Part shown: positions 37,154 through 45,752 of the stretch, in pieces
Numbering within the stretch: position 1 is the stretch's first letter
Layout: every line of letters starts with the position of its first letter
Assembly: GCA_017795105.1 (NCBI GenBank)
Contig: CP051247.1
Location: 4,620,001-4,684,000 of the forward strand
Origin: Planctomycetaceae bacterium
GTDB taxonomy: Bacteria; Planctomycetota; Planctomycetia; Planctomycetales; Planctomycetaceae
Direction of reading: 5' to 3'
Length of the DNA stretch: 64,000 nucleotides
Notes under the pieces: model-generated
Database searches by the model: none
The model's input: only the letters and a program-made list of their open reading frames with translations
Told to the model about the DNA's origin: nothing
Made by a program: the position numbers and the translations under genes

Positions 37154-37192
37154 GAAACCTTCTTCTCCACTCTGGGGAAGAAGGTTTCTTGC
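37154..37192 (+). terminator. Hairpin after the pilin-like gene, probable terminator
   Basis: GAAACCTTCTTC and GAAGAAGGTTTC form a perfect 12-bp stem around 11 bases, followed by a weak TTGCGTT tail, 47 bases after the stop codon. Confidence 0.6.
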
Positions 37193-37383
37193 GTTAGGTG
37201 CTTCGACCGAGGCGGAGTCCCGTGTCCTGCTGAGTGCAGGTCTTCGAATTTTTTTGCGTTGGCGACCGGGCGGACTCTCGAATTTTCTCAGGGGGAATCA
37301 TATAGTTCCGCGTCGGTCATTCGGACAGGTCCGGGCCGGCGTACCTCCCTCCCGATCCGGGTAACGGATCACGCGAGCCTCGA

Positions 37384-39348
37384 ATGAAAATCGCCACGCT
37401 GGACGACCTCTCCTTCCTTGATCAGTTGGAGAGTCGTTGCTTTCCTGAGCACCGTCGCAGCAATCGGAGATCGCTGCGGGTGAGTATCACCAGTCCCGCC
37501 CAGATCGTCATGATTCTGGAAGCGAGTCCGGACGACGGCCCGCCCCGCAACGTCGGCGCGGCGATTCTGCTCAATTACAAGAACTCGCTTCGCATCTATT
37601 CACTGGCCGTTGATCCCGACTATCAGAAGCACGGCTACGGAGCCGAACTGGTCGAAGGCATCGTCAGTCACGCTCGCGAAAACGGCTATCACCGGCTGAC
37701 GCTCGAAGCCGATGCCGAGAACAAAAAGCTGATCGACTGGTACGAGAAGTTCGGCTTTGAGATCGTTGAGAGGCTGTCCGACTACTACGCTGCCGGCGAG
37801 CCGGCAGTCCGGATGCGGAAGGAACTGGTCAGTACCGAAGCCAGCGATCCCGATCAGCGGAATAACGTGATCGTTGTCGACAGTCCCAAGAGCTGGCCGC
37901 TCGACATTCCGGGCACGGAAGTCATTGCCGCCAAAACGTACCTGTCGTCGCAGAAGTACCAGAACTCAAACCTGTTCCGGATCTTCAACCTCTGCAAGTC
38001 GTTCAAGCCTCACAAATTCGGCTACTACGTTTCGCTACTCGCTTCGGCTCGCGACCAGAAAGTGATTCCGAATGTCACTTCACTTCGCGATCTGTCGAGT
38101 GTAACGCTGGTCCAGAGCGTAGCCGACGATGTCCAGGATGCGATCCAGCAGCATCTGAAGGATGTCGAAGGGAAAGAGTTCGCACTCGACATCTACTTCG
38201 AGAACACGCCGAACCAGCCGTTTGCTCCGCTGGCCAAAATTCTGTCCCAACAGTTCGAGCTGCTGCTGTTCCGGGTCGTCTTCAACAAGGACGAGAACTG
38301 GGAAGTCCGAAAGGTCCAGCTGCTGCCGTTGTCGAACGTGTTGAAAGAGCATCCCGAGGAATTCGAGAAGTTCGCCTCGAAGTACTTCCAGAAGAAGCGA
38401 TTTCGTCGAACTCGCTTCAAGTACTTCCACTACGATCTCGGCATCCTGATCAACCCCCAGGAGAAGACGCCTCCGTCGTGTCAGGAAGCGTTGCACCGAA
38501 TGCGGGATGCGGCTGAGAAGACCGGTTTCTACACCGAGTTCATCACCCGGCAGGACTACAACCGAATCTGCGAGTTCGATGCGATCTTCATTCGCGAAAC
38601 GACCTCGGTCAACAATCACACGTACAAGTTCTCCCGCCGGGCTTACGCGGAAGGGCTGATTGTCATCGACGATCCCTGGTCGATCCTTCGCTGCTCGAAC
38701 AAAATGTATCTCTACGAGCGATTGTCCCGCAGCCGCGTGCGGCAACCCCGGTCCTGGCTTATCTGCAAGGAAGCTCTCGATGATCAGGCGCTGGTGAAAT
38801 ACAAGTTCCCGATCGTGCTGAAGCTCCCGGACAGCTGCTTTTCGATCGGCGTCTTCAAGGTCAACGATCAGGACGAGATGAAGGAAAAGCTGGAGCTGCT
38901 GTTCAAGACGTCGGAAGTCGTCATTGCTCAGGAATTCATCCGCACGCCGTTCGACTGGCGGATCGGTGTTCTCGATGGCAGCCCGCTCTACGCCTGCAAG
39001 TACCACATGGCCGACGGTCACTGGCAGATCTACAACTGGAACACGGAAGAGAAGAACAATGTCTCCGGCGATGCCGAGACGCTGCCGCTGAATCAGGTCC
39101 CCAGTCACATTCTGCAGACCGCGATCAAGGGCTCGGCGGTCATCGGTGACGGACTTTACGGAGTCGACCTGAAAGAAGTGCAGGGGAAAGCGTACATCAT
39201 CGAAATCAACGACAATCCGAATATCGACGCCGGAATCGAAGACGCGATCTATCAGGAGGAGCTGTATCTGAAGCTGATGAACTCCTTCTGCAATCGGATT
39301 GAACGCGAGCGGAAAGCACCGCACTTCATCTCGTTCCGCGAGGATTGA
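37384..39348 (+). CDS. GNAT acetyltransferase / RLAN / RimK-type ATP-grasp ligase fusion
   Basis: A 654-residue three-part enzyme. Residues ~1-145 are a GNAT acyltransferase, with the acyl-CoA loop in YSLAVDPDYQKHGYGAELVE and YEKFGFEIVER. Residues ~160-320 look like the RLAN domain (PF14401) found N-terminal to some RimK-like ligases (YYVSLLASARDQKVIPNVTS). Residues ~340-645 form a RimK-like ATP-grasp ligase: Lys in FPIVLKLPDSCFSIGVFKV, acidic metal ligands and EINDNPNIDAG near 606. RimK relatives join an amino acid to a carboxylate using ATP. With the GCS2-like and AstE-like genes downstream this fits synthesis of a peptide-like amide product, acetylated by the GNAT domain. Partners and product are unknown. 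Confidence 0.85.
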   Translation: MKIATLDDLSFLDQLESRCFPEHRRSNRRSLRVSITSPAQIVMILEASPDDGPPRNVGAAILLNYKNSLRIYSLAVDPDYQKHGYGAELVEGIVSHARENGYHRLTLEADAENKKLIDWYEKFGFEIVERLSDYYAAGEPAVRMRKELVSTEASDPDQRNNVIVVDSPKSWPLDIPGTEVIAAKTYLSSQKYQNSNLFRIFNLCKSFKPHKFGYYVSLLASARDQKVIPNVTSLRDLSSVTLVQSVADDVQDAIQQHLKDVEGKEFALDIYFENTPNQPFAPLAKILSQQFELLLFRVVFNKDENWEVRKVQLLPLSNVLKEHPEEFEKFASKYFQKKRFRRTRFKYFHYDLGILINPQEKTPPSCQEALHRMRDAAEKTGFYTEFITRQDYNRICEFDAIFIRETTSVNNHTYKFSRRAYAEGLIVIDDPWSILRCSNKMYLYERLSRSRVRQPRSWLICKEALDDQALVKYKFPIVLKLPDSCFSIGVFKVNDQDEMKEKLELLFKTSEVVIAQEFIRTPFDWRIGVLDGSPLYACKYHMADGHWQIYNWNTEEKNNVSGDAETLPLNQVPSHILQTAIKGSAVIGDGLYGVDLKEVQGKAYIIEINDNPNIDAGIEDAIYQEELYLKLMNSFCNRIERERKAPHFISFRED

Positions 39349-39373
39349 GCTGGAGCGTCGACCAGCAGAACGA

Positions 39374-39412
39374 CAGGCGGGCGGTCATCAGACGGTCCGC
39401 CTGACTTCGTTT
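39374..39412 (+). terminator. Weak terminator-like hairpin after the ATP-grasp fusion gene
   Basis: CAGGCGG and CCGCCTG make a 7-bp stem around 16 bases, followed by ACTTCGTTT. If it works, it partly separates the ATP-grasp gene from the GCS2-like gene. Confidence 0.3.
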
Positions 39413-39625
39413 CCGGAGGACAATTACTCGCCCGAGCGCTCGGAAGAATGGCGTTTTCTCGTTGACGTCTCGAGGTTTACGGCCGCAGTGTGGAGTTTCC
39501 TCCGGGTTGGCACATCGTCTGCAACTTTCGCGCTCCAGTTCATGTCCGCCTGCGTGTTCGAGCTTCGGATGCGTCTATCGCCAAGTGGACAGAATCGTTT
39601 TGCGGGAGAAAAAGGACTGTCGACT

Positions 39626-40936
39626 ATGACGCGTCGTATGGGCTTGGAGCAGGAATTCTTCGTGGTCGAACCGGGCGGAGAACCGTCTCATCGCGCCGAT
39701 GATCTGGTGCAGCAATGCTTCGAGATGGCCGAATCGAGGGGGCTTTCTCGAGGGTTCTTCGCCACCGAATGGGTGAAGAATATCCTCGAGCTGAACACGC
39801 CGCCTTCGTCATCTCCGCGCGAATTGGCCGACAGTTACCGCGACATCCTTCAACTCGCGATAGACGCGGGAAATGAGATTGGCGTTCGGCTTTACCCGTA
39901 TTCGGTCTATCCGGTCCACCTCATTCCGGTTATTCGGGATGAGGTCAAGTATCATGTTCAGGTTCGTACGATCGGACACGAGCGGTTCCTGAATGCGGGA
40001 AAATGCGCCGGGACACATCTGCATATCGAGGTGCCGCGCGGAACAATCGATTCTCGAATCGGCGTCGCGTACGACGCGCCAGCCGATGCACGAAACGAGT
40101 TGCTTAACACCTACAATCTGGCGACCGCTCTCGATCCGGTGATGATTGCCCTGAGCCGGGCCTGCCCGTTTTACGAAGGACAATCGTCTGGACTCGCTCA
40201 TCGGACGGCTCGTTATCGAGGCAATGAAGAGTACGGCTGGGAAGGTGTCTACACGCTCCTGCCGGAAGTCGGCGGGCTGAGACCCTATGCCGAGAGCATC
40301 GAACAACTGGTGCAGCTGCAGTTTGAACGGCATCACGCCTGGTTGAATGCGTTGTCGAGCGCGCGTGTCGGTCAGGATCTGTTCGAGGAAGCTGGCGGAA
40401 GCCTGCTGACCTCGGCATGGAATCCGGTGAGGCTCAATCTGCATGGCACGGTCGAGATGCGTAACATTGACAGCAACCTGCCGGAGATTGTTCTCGGCGT
40501 GATGATGCTCGTTTATCAGCTGGCTCATCGTGTTCGAGACGAACGACTTCTCGTGACGCCCACCGAAGGAATCGACTCCATGCAGGTCGAAGGGAACCGG
40601 TTGCTGGTGCCCGATTTTGATCACCTGCATCATCAACTGCTGTTCGGGGCCGTTAACGAGGGGCTCTCAAGTTCCATCGTGCGGGAGTATGCACAGTCCA
40701 CGATTGAAGTCGCCTGTGCTCATGAACCGCACTGGCCGGGACTTAGTGAACTCGTTCCGCGGCCCGGCTCGTTCCGAACGACCGAGTCGGTACTTCTCGA
40801 AAAGTATTACCCCCAGGGCGAGAGCCTGTCCCGAGAGAAAGGACTCGAACTCGTGCGTGAAGGATGCGACGTTCTGGAAGACTCCGTCCGTAAACTCCAG
40901 GAACCTTTGCCAGCAGACGCTTTACCGACACCATGA
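39626..40936 (+). CDS. GCS2-family carboxylate-amine ligase (COG2170)
   Basis: A 436-residue glutamine-synthetase-fold ligase of the GCS2/YbdK group, which joins a glutamate-like carboxylate to an amine with ATP. GLEQEFFVV at 6-14 is the first active-site strand, GTHLHIEVP near 131-139 the second, and VEMRNIDSNLPEI near 278 the third. The ATG at 39626 is chosen because AGGA lies ten bases upstream and the family begins at this point; upstream in-frame sequence overlaps the previous gene and is not conserved-looking. Its stop overlaps the next start (ATGA), so the two proteins are translationally coupled. Glutathione synthesis is not implied: no partner gshB is present. Confidence 0.85.
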   Translation: MTRRMGLEQEFFVVEPGGEPSHRADDLVQQCFEMAESRGLSRGFFATEWVKNILELNTPPSSSPRELADSYRDILQLAIDAGNEIGVRLYPYSVYPVHLIPVIRDEVKYHVQVRTIGHERFLNAGKCAGTHLHIEVPRGTIDSRIGVAYDAPADARNELLNTYNLATALDPVMIALSRACPFYEGQSSGLAHRTARYRGNEEYGWEGVYTLLPEVGGLRPYAESIEQLVQLQFERHHAWLNALSSARVGQDLFEEAGGSLLTSAWNPVRLNLHGTVEMRNIDSNLPEIVLGVMMLVYQLAHRVRDERLLVTPTEGIDSMQVEGNRLLVPDFDHLHHQLLFGAVNEGLSSSIVREYAQSTIEVACAHEPHWPGLSELVPRPGSFRTTESVLLEKYYPQGESLSREKGLELVREGCDVLEDSVRKLQEPLPADALPTP

Positions 40937-41886
40937 CTGAAGTTGAACTGACAAATCCACTCACTTGTGTCCCGTTCAAAGTGAGACGCATTCTCGGTCA
41001 GCATTCCCAGGGGCGGGCAGGTCCGTTGCTCGTTGTGCTGACGGGAATCCACGGGAACGAACCGTCCGGAGTGCAGGGGCTGGCGTCCGTCATTCGCAAG
41101 TTGCAGGCCGATGATCCCCCGTTCTTCGGGACGATGGTCGGGATCGTCGGCAATCTTAAAGCCCTGGCCGCAGGCGTTCGGTACATCGATGAAGATCTGA
41201 ACCGGATCTGGCTCCCCGAACGGATCGACGCGATGCGGAAGGGCCGCGAGCCGCAGTCGAGTGAAGAATATGAACTTCGAGAGATTATCAAAATCATCGA
41301 TAACCTTCGGCATCCCGAAGACCGGAACTTCTTTCTCGACTGCCATACGACAAGCAGCGAGAGTGTCCCCTATATCAGCGTTCCGCTCGATGTTCCCAGC
41401 GTGCAGCTTGCCGGCGAATTCCCCGTCCATTCGGTCATCGGCAGCGGAGACAAGTTGACCGGCGTCTCCGACCGCTACCTGATTGACCATGGCTTTCGCG
41501 GTTTTACCTTTGAGGCTGGCCGTCACGATCGGCTCGCATCGATCGAAGCTCAGGAATCAGCCATCTGGGTGGCGTTGCATCGGGTCGGCTGCATCGCGGA
41601 GGCACCGTTACGAGCCGAGGACTGTCTGAAGAAAACGCAGATCGATGGCCACAAGTACTACGAAGTCGAGTACATTCATAAGGTGACGCCCGACCAGGGA
41701 TTCCAGATGAAGCCCGGGTACTGCAACTTTCAACGGATTCACCAGGGGGATCTCCTTGCGTGGGAACAAGAGCACCCCATTATCTCTGAATGGGATGCTC
41801 GCCTGTTTCTTCCGCTCTATCAGCCACTGGGCGACGATGGGTTCTCCATTATTCGCGAAGCGAATCAGCCGCTAAATAAGAGCTGA
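40933..41886 (+). CDS. AstE/aspartoacylase-type zinc amidohydrolase
   Basis: A 317-residue member of the succinylglutamate desuccinylase/aspartoacylase branch of M14 zinc carboxypeptidases. The zinc ligands are HGNE (His40, Glu43) and DCHTTS (His138); DLNRIW at 89-94 and FEAGRHD near 198, with the likely catalytic Glu, complete the signature. Such enzymes hydrolyse an amide bond to an N-acylated amino acid. The last ~100 residues form a strand-rich C-terminal domain. Its ATG overlaps the GCS2 stop (ATGA). In this context it may trim, recycle or release the product of the two ligases rather than take part in arginine breakdown, as no ast genes are present. Confidence 0.88.
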   Translation: MTEVELTNPLTCVPFKVRRILGQHSQGRAGPLLVVLTGIHGNEPSGVQGLASVIRKLQADDPPFFGTMVGIVGNLKALAAGVRYIDEDLNRIWLPERIDAMRKGREPQSSEEYELREIIKIIDNLRHPEDRNFFLDCHTTSSESVPYISVPLDVPSVQLAGEFPVHSVIGSGDKLTGVSDRYLIDHGFRGFTFEAGRHDRLASIEAQESAIWVALHRVGCIAEAPLRAEDCLKKTQIDGHKYYEVEYIHKVTPDQGFQMKPGYCNFQRIHQGDLLAWEQEHPIISEWDARLFLPLYQPLGDDGFSIIREANQPLNKS

Positions 41887-42109
41887 ACAGGCCGAGAGAC
41901 ACTGGATTTGCTGCATTTGAGGCTGATAGGGTATAACGTGCACCCAGCGAATGGCGAGATGACGGACTATGGATCGTCTCGCCCCATCCCGAAATCCAGT
42001 TCTCAGCAGACAGGCTCTCCCCGGAATCAGACTCTAACAGCCGCTCTTCACCGGCTCGATCTCGATTCCCAATGACCTCAACGACTCTTCCCTCCAAGGA
42101 TTTTTCTTA

Positions 42110-43204
42110 GTGACGCAGATTCCCACCACGCTGCCTCCGCGCAACGGCAAAAAAGCTCTCATCACCGGCATTACTGGGCAGGATGGCTCCTATCTCTCCG
42201 AACTCCTGATCAGCAAAGGGTACGAGGTCTGGGGCGTGATCCGTCGCTCCTCGTCGTTCAATACCGGACGCATTGATCATCTCTATCAGGATCCGCATGA
42301 AGACGATGTCCGGCTGCATCTTGCGTTTGGCGACCTGGCCGATTCGTCGTCCATCAATCGCATTCTCAAGGTCGTGAGGCCCGATGAAATCTACAATCTC
42401 GGAGCCCAATCGCATGTGAAGGTCTCGTTCGATATTCCAGAATACACGGCTGATGTGACCGGCGTCGGAACGGTCCGGATTCTTGAAGCGATGCGGGAAC
42501 TCGATCTCAACGCGCGGTTCTATCAGGCCTCGTCATCGGAACTCTACGGCAAGGTCGTCGAGACGCCGCAGACGGAGAAGACTCCGTTTTATCCCCGCAG
42601 TCCTTATGCGGCTGCCAAGGCGTATGCCTTTCACATCACTCGTAACTACCGGGAGTCGTACGGGATGTTCGCGGTGAATGGCATCCTCTTCAACCACGAA
42701 TCCCCTCGCCGCGGTGAAACCTTCGTTACCCGCAAAATCACCCGGGGAGTCGCCGCCATTGTCCATGGTCATCAGGACTGTTTGTACCTCGGCAACCTCG
42801 ATGCCTGTCGCGACTGGGGCTTCGCCGGCGATTATGTTGACGCCATGTATCGTATGCTGCAGGTCGAGACTCCGGACGACTACGTGGTCGCCACCGGGCA
42901 ACTGCACAGCGTTCGCGAGTTCTGTGAACTTGCCTTCGAACACGTTGATCTGCCTCTGGACTGGGAGGGAGAAGGATTGAACGAGAAAGGGATCGGTCCC
43001 GACGGCCGCGTGCTCGTGCAGATCGATCCCCGCTATTTCCGTCCCGCCGAAGTCGACCTGTTGCTCGGCGACAGCTCCCGCGCTCGAAAGGAACTCGGCT
43101 GGAAACCCAAGATGATCTTCGAGGAACTCGTCCAGACCATGGTCGACGCCGACGTCGCCGCCGAAGAACACAAACCCAGCCCCGTCAGCATCAACGAAAT
43201 CTAA
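42110..43204 (+). CDS. gmd: GDP-mannose 4,6-dehydratase
   Basis: A 364-residue short-chain dehydrogenase-type enzyme that converts GDP-mannose to GDP-4-keto-6-deoxymannose, the precursor of GDP-fucose, GDP-rhamnose and related sugars. NAD(P)-binding motif GITGQDGSYL at ~20-29, family motifs RRSSSFNTGRIDHLY and YNLGAQSHVKVSF, SSSELYGK, and the catalytic SPYAAAK near 165 are all present. NHESPRRGETFVTRKITR is diagnostic of Gmd. The start is GTG at 42110, with AAGGA about ten bases upstream. It lies alone on the plus strand next to a large minus-strand pseudaminic acid cluster; no fucose synthase or GMER gene is beside it. Confidence 0.95.
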   Translation: MTQIPTTLPPRNGKKALITGITGQDGSYLSELLISKGYEVWGVIRRSSSFNTGRIDHLYQDPHEDDVRLHLAFGDLADSSSINRILKVVRPDEIYNLGAQSHVKVSFDIPEYTADVTGVGTVRILEAMRELDLNARFYQASSSELYGKVVETPQTEKTPFYPRSPYAAAKAYAFHITRNYRESYGMFAVNGILFNHESPRRGETFVTRKITRGVAAIVHGHQDCLYLGNLDACRDWGFAGDYVDAMYRMLQVETPDDYVVATGQLHSVREFCELAFEHVDLPLDWEGEGLNEKGIGPDGRVLVQIDPRYFRPAEVDLLLGDSSRARKELGWKPKMIFEELVQTMVDADVAAEEHKPSPVSINEI

Positions 43205-43223
43205 CCAAACGCAGTCCACTCCC

Positions 43224-43245
43224 GTAGGGTCCGCTCTGCGGACGC
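43224..43245 (+). repeat. Family B-like palindromic repeat
   Basis: GTAGGGTCCGC-TCT-GCGGACGC shares the GTAGGGT start and palindromic layout of the family B repeats with different stem bases. Confidence 0.5.
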
Positions 43246-43260
43246 GGATTACGTTCCCCA

Positions 43261-43280
43261 CACAGAACCAAGATTCTGTG
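43261..43280. repeat. Short perfect inverted repeat
   Basis: CACAGAA-CCAAGA-TTCTGTG, a 7-bp stem between the convergent gmd and glycosyltransferase-like genes. There is no T-tract, so terminator function is doubtful. Confidence 0.4.
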
Positions 43281-43329
43281 CTTCAAGGTACGCCCCACAA
43301 CCAACCACGTCCTTTCCAGGTCGGGATGT

Positions 43330-44430
43330 CTATGGGGACGCGGGAATCCGTCGCAGGATTCGCTTGTTGATCTGGTACTTCGTGAATGCGGTCCAGTCTT
43401 TCACGAACTTTCGCGTGCCGTAGTAGCGTTGGTCGAACCAGCTCCACCCGAGATATCGAGCCAGTTCCGCCGGCTCACGCCGGTTCTGGGCGCCCATTTC
43501 CTTCAGTCCCCAATCGACGGCGGTCTCGGCCTGCGCGGGATGATTCACGAATCCCCAAGGGAATCGTTTCCGGGCGAAGTCTTCCCCCAGCATCGGAGCG
43601 ATGTGTTCCAGGATCTGCGGATACGTGCGATAGATCAGCGTAGTCGCCAGTTCTTCTTTCGTGCGGTTATAAAAGTCGCCCCAGAGACTGACGCGACTCC
43701 CTTCGCTGGTTGCGTACGGAAGGTGTGAGCCCAGCGAGTTTGTCGTCATGAATTCAAAGCTGCGAAACAGCACCCGCAGCCGGTTGTGTGATTGCCGATC
43801 TTTCGCGCCCGCTCCCTGAACCCAGGGAAGGCCGTAGCGGTCGAGATGTTCGGTGAGTCGTTCGGAGCGAACCGTGTGTTCGTGAAGACAGAAGCAGATT
43901 GTCTCGAAGTCCTTTCGCAGATCGAGGATCGCATCGATATAGGTCCGCTGATCCTGCGAGAGTTCCCCCTGGTCAATTCCGTGCGTCGGCATCACCAGCA
44001 GCGTGCCCGGCCGTCGTTCGATCTGCGGGAGGTCAGCGGCGTAGAGATACGGCATGCCCACGGCTTCCACGTTGGTGTAGCCGTGCTCCCGCAGCAGTTG
44101 TGCGTTTTCGGCGGTGTGCACCAGATACGTTTTCCATCGCCGCTGCTGACAGTCGGAATCGACGATCAACTCGGGATGAATGACCGGGAACATGTTAATC
44201 CAGCCGTGCGTCCATTCCGCATAACTATGCGGCACCCGCCGTCGTCCCAGATGATTCGCGATATTGAACGACGCTCCGTAATAGTCGGCTTCATTGCGAG
44301 TCCGCCAGAACTCCACCGGTGGAAGCTCCGCCCGAACCGGCAGATCGAGAAAACTCGCCGAGCAGAATGGTGGTTCAAGAAGTCGCGAAGAGCGCGGCGT
44401 CACGTCAGTCTGCATCGTTGACGTGCTCAT
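43330..44430 (-). CDS. Probable surface-glycan glycosyltransferase (GT-B like)
   Basis: A 366-residue soluble protein. The start at MSTSTMQTDVTPRSS overlaps the end of the preceding gene by 26 bases; an ATG five codons later is also possible. The middle shows alternating strands and helices as in GT-B transferases, with VHTAENAQLLREHGYTNV, a hinge near 150, and FMTTNSLGSHLPYATSEGS, which looks like a donor-binding loop. There is no signal peptide or clear DxD motif. No specific family was recognised. As the last gene of the pseudaminic acid operon it may transfer that sugar, but this is inference only. Confidence 0.55.
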   Translation of the reverse strand: MSTSTMQTDVTPRSSRLLEPPFCSASFLDLPVRAELPPVEFWRTRNEADYYGASFNIANHLGRRRVPHSYAEWTHGWINMFPVIHPELIVDSDCQQRRWKTYLVHTAENAQLLREHGYTNVEAVGMPYLYAADLPQIERRPGTLLVMPTHGIDQGELSQDQRTYIDAILDLRKDFETICFCLHEHTVRSERLTEHLDRYGLPWVQGAGAKDRQSHNRLRVLFRSFEFMTTNSLGSHLPYATSEGSRVSLWGDFYNRTKEELATTLIYRTYPQILEHIAPMLGEDFARKRFPWGFVNHPAQAETAVDWGLKEMGAQNRREPAELARYLGWSWFDQRYYGTRKFVKDWTAFTKYQINKRILRRIPASP

Positions 44431-45736
44431 CAATACCCAACTTCTTCGGATCTGCTGGTCCCGGTTTCTCAAGTTCCGGGAACGGGGTTGTTCGAAGCCA
44501 TTCCTCAATCGGCATTTGATACCGAATCACCGGCGTTGTCAGCCGCAGTGCTCCGAATCGAACGTCTGCTGCCTCACCGATCATTCCATCGACTGACTCA
44601 AAATTGTAGTGAATTGCGTAGTGCAGGACAGGTACCGCGTCGGCTCCCCATAGATTCACATGCCAGAGGTAGATTGGCCCCGATTCCTCGTTGGGATCGA
44701 TCGGATAACGAAGCTCCCAAACTTGATCCTTTTCGACGGACTTCAGATTCACCCGGTCCGAAACGGTCAGGAGCCCCGGAAGTTCAAACTGGCTGGTGGC
44801 AAACACCTGTTCCATGATGCGGTCGGAATAGAGGACGTCCGCGGTGAATGGGGCACGCGTGATTTTCAAATCGACAAAGCAGCGTTCCGGCCGCCGCGTG
44901 CCTGGTTCAAGCACCGTCCCTGTCTCATCGACAACCGCGATATCGAAGGTGCAGGTGAGATAGTTCCCGCCGTTGAACAACTCGGGATCACGCTCATCGT
45001 TCCCGCGATAATACCGTTTCTTGAGGGACGGTCCCGAGTCGTGAGGAAAGGGGGGCTGCGGCGGGTTTCCGAAATGATAGTGCATTTCCTGATGCATCCG
45101 AGCCGCCTGGACGGGCACGCCCTCGGCCGGAATTGCAGAGCCAACACTGGCGTAGCCGAAGGGATTGTCGCGTGAGATCTGTCGGTAAGCCAGAGCGATC
45201 AGCAGGAGCTGAATGCTCACAGTCACCAGCACCAGATAAGCCGTGCAATGTGCAGCGGTTCTATTTGACAGATACCGGTGGCGGAACGTCGTACCGATCG
45301 GCAGAGCCAGGACCCAGACAGCCAGAATGAGCAGACCAAGAATCAGCACTGGCCAGTAAGGCATTCCGGAAAAGTAATTGGCTGGCGACCAGACTGGCAG
45401 AGTGTGGAACTGACTCCACGCCTTCAGAAGTCCGGACGAATTGTCGCTGTCCGAAAACGACTCGGGCGCACTCTCCACCGCAGACTGCAAAGCCGGCGGA
45501 AGATTGGAGGCATAGTCCTGAGGATTGGCCTCGAACTCCGCCAGACAGGTTTCACAGCAGAAATAGATCTTCGTTCCGGAGCGTTCAATGAAGATCTCGG
45601 GATCAACAGATTGATCGGTGAGCACCGGGCACATTTCGTTCGTCAGACTCTCAGCACGCAAGCGCGATGACAATCCGCCGGCAAGCAACATGCTGACCAG
45701 AGCCGCGATTCGGAGAATCTGAAGAGAATTACCCAT
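44405..45736 (-). CDS. YHS-domain membrane protein
   Basis: A 443-residue protein with a signal-like N-terminus (residues 1-~28), then a YHS-type metal-binding domain: MCPV at 35-38, and YFCCETCLAEFEANP with Cys 60, 61 and 64. Two or three membrane helices follow (about 126-150 and 168-188). The C-terminal ~240 residues are a soluble, strand-rich domain of unknown fold, with His-rich HQEMHYHFGNPPQPPFPHD near 220. YHS domains bind copper or other metals in Cu-handling proteins. Its place between pseI and a glycosyltransferase-like gene is unusual; it starts 17 bases after pseI and overlaps the next gene, so co-translation is likely. Function unknown. Confidence 0.75.
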   Translation of the reverse strand: MGNSLQILRIAALVSMLLAGGLSSRLRAESLTNEMCPVLTDQSVDPEIFIERSGTKIYFCCETCLAEFEANPQDYASNLPPALQSAVESAPESFSDSDNSSGLLKAWSQFHTLPVWSPANYFSGMPYWPVLILGLLILAVWVLALPIGTTFRHRYLSNRTAAHCTAYLVLVTVSIQLLLIALAYRQISRDNPFGYASVGSAIPAEGVPVQAARMHQEMHYHFGNPPQPPFPHDSGPSLKKRYYRGNDERDPELFNGGNYLTCTFDIAVVDETGTVLEPGTRRPERCFVDLKITRAPFTADVLYSDRIMEQVFATSQFELPGLLTVSDRVNLKSVEKDQVWELRYPIDPNEESGPIYLWHVNLWGADAVPVLHYAIHYNFESVDGMIGEAADVRFGALRLTTPVIRYQMPIEEWLRTTPFPELEKPGPADPKKLGIDEHVNDAD

Positions 45737-45752
45737 ACCAGATCCACAAACG

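Noticed and set aside
38080..39324. A 414-codon minus-strand open frame over the ATP-grasp gene
   Set aside because: Antisense shadow of the ATP-grasp fusion gene; composition typical of reverse-strand frames here.
39626..40936. Glutathione synthesis gene gshA
   Set aside because: The GCS2 group is wider than glutathione synthesis, no gshB is present, and coupling to an AstE-type hydrolase and proximity to an RLAN-RimK gene point elsewhere.
40933..41886. Arginine catabolism gene astE
   Set aside because: The family fits but no astA-D genes exist in the window, and the gene is coupled to a GCS2 ligase.
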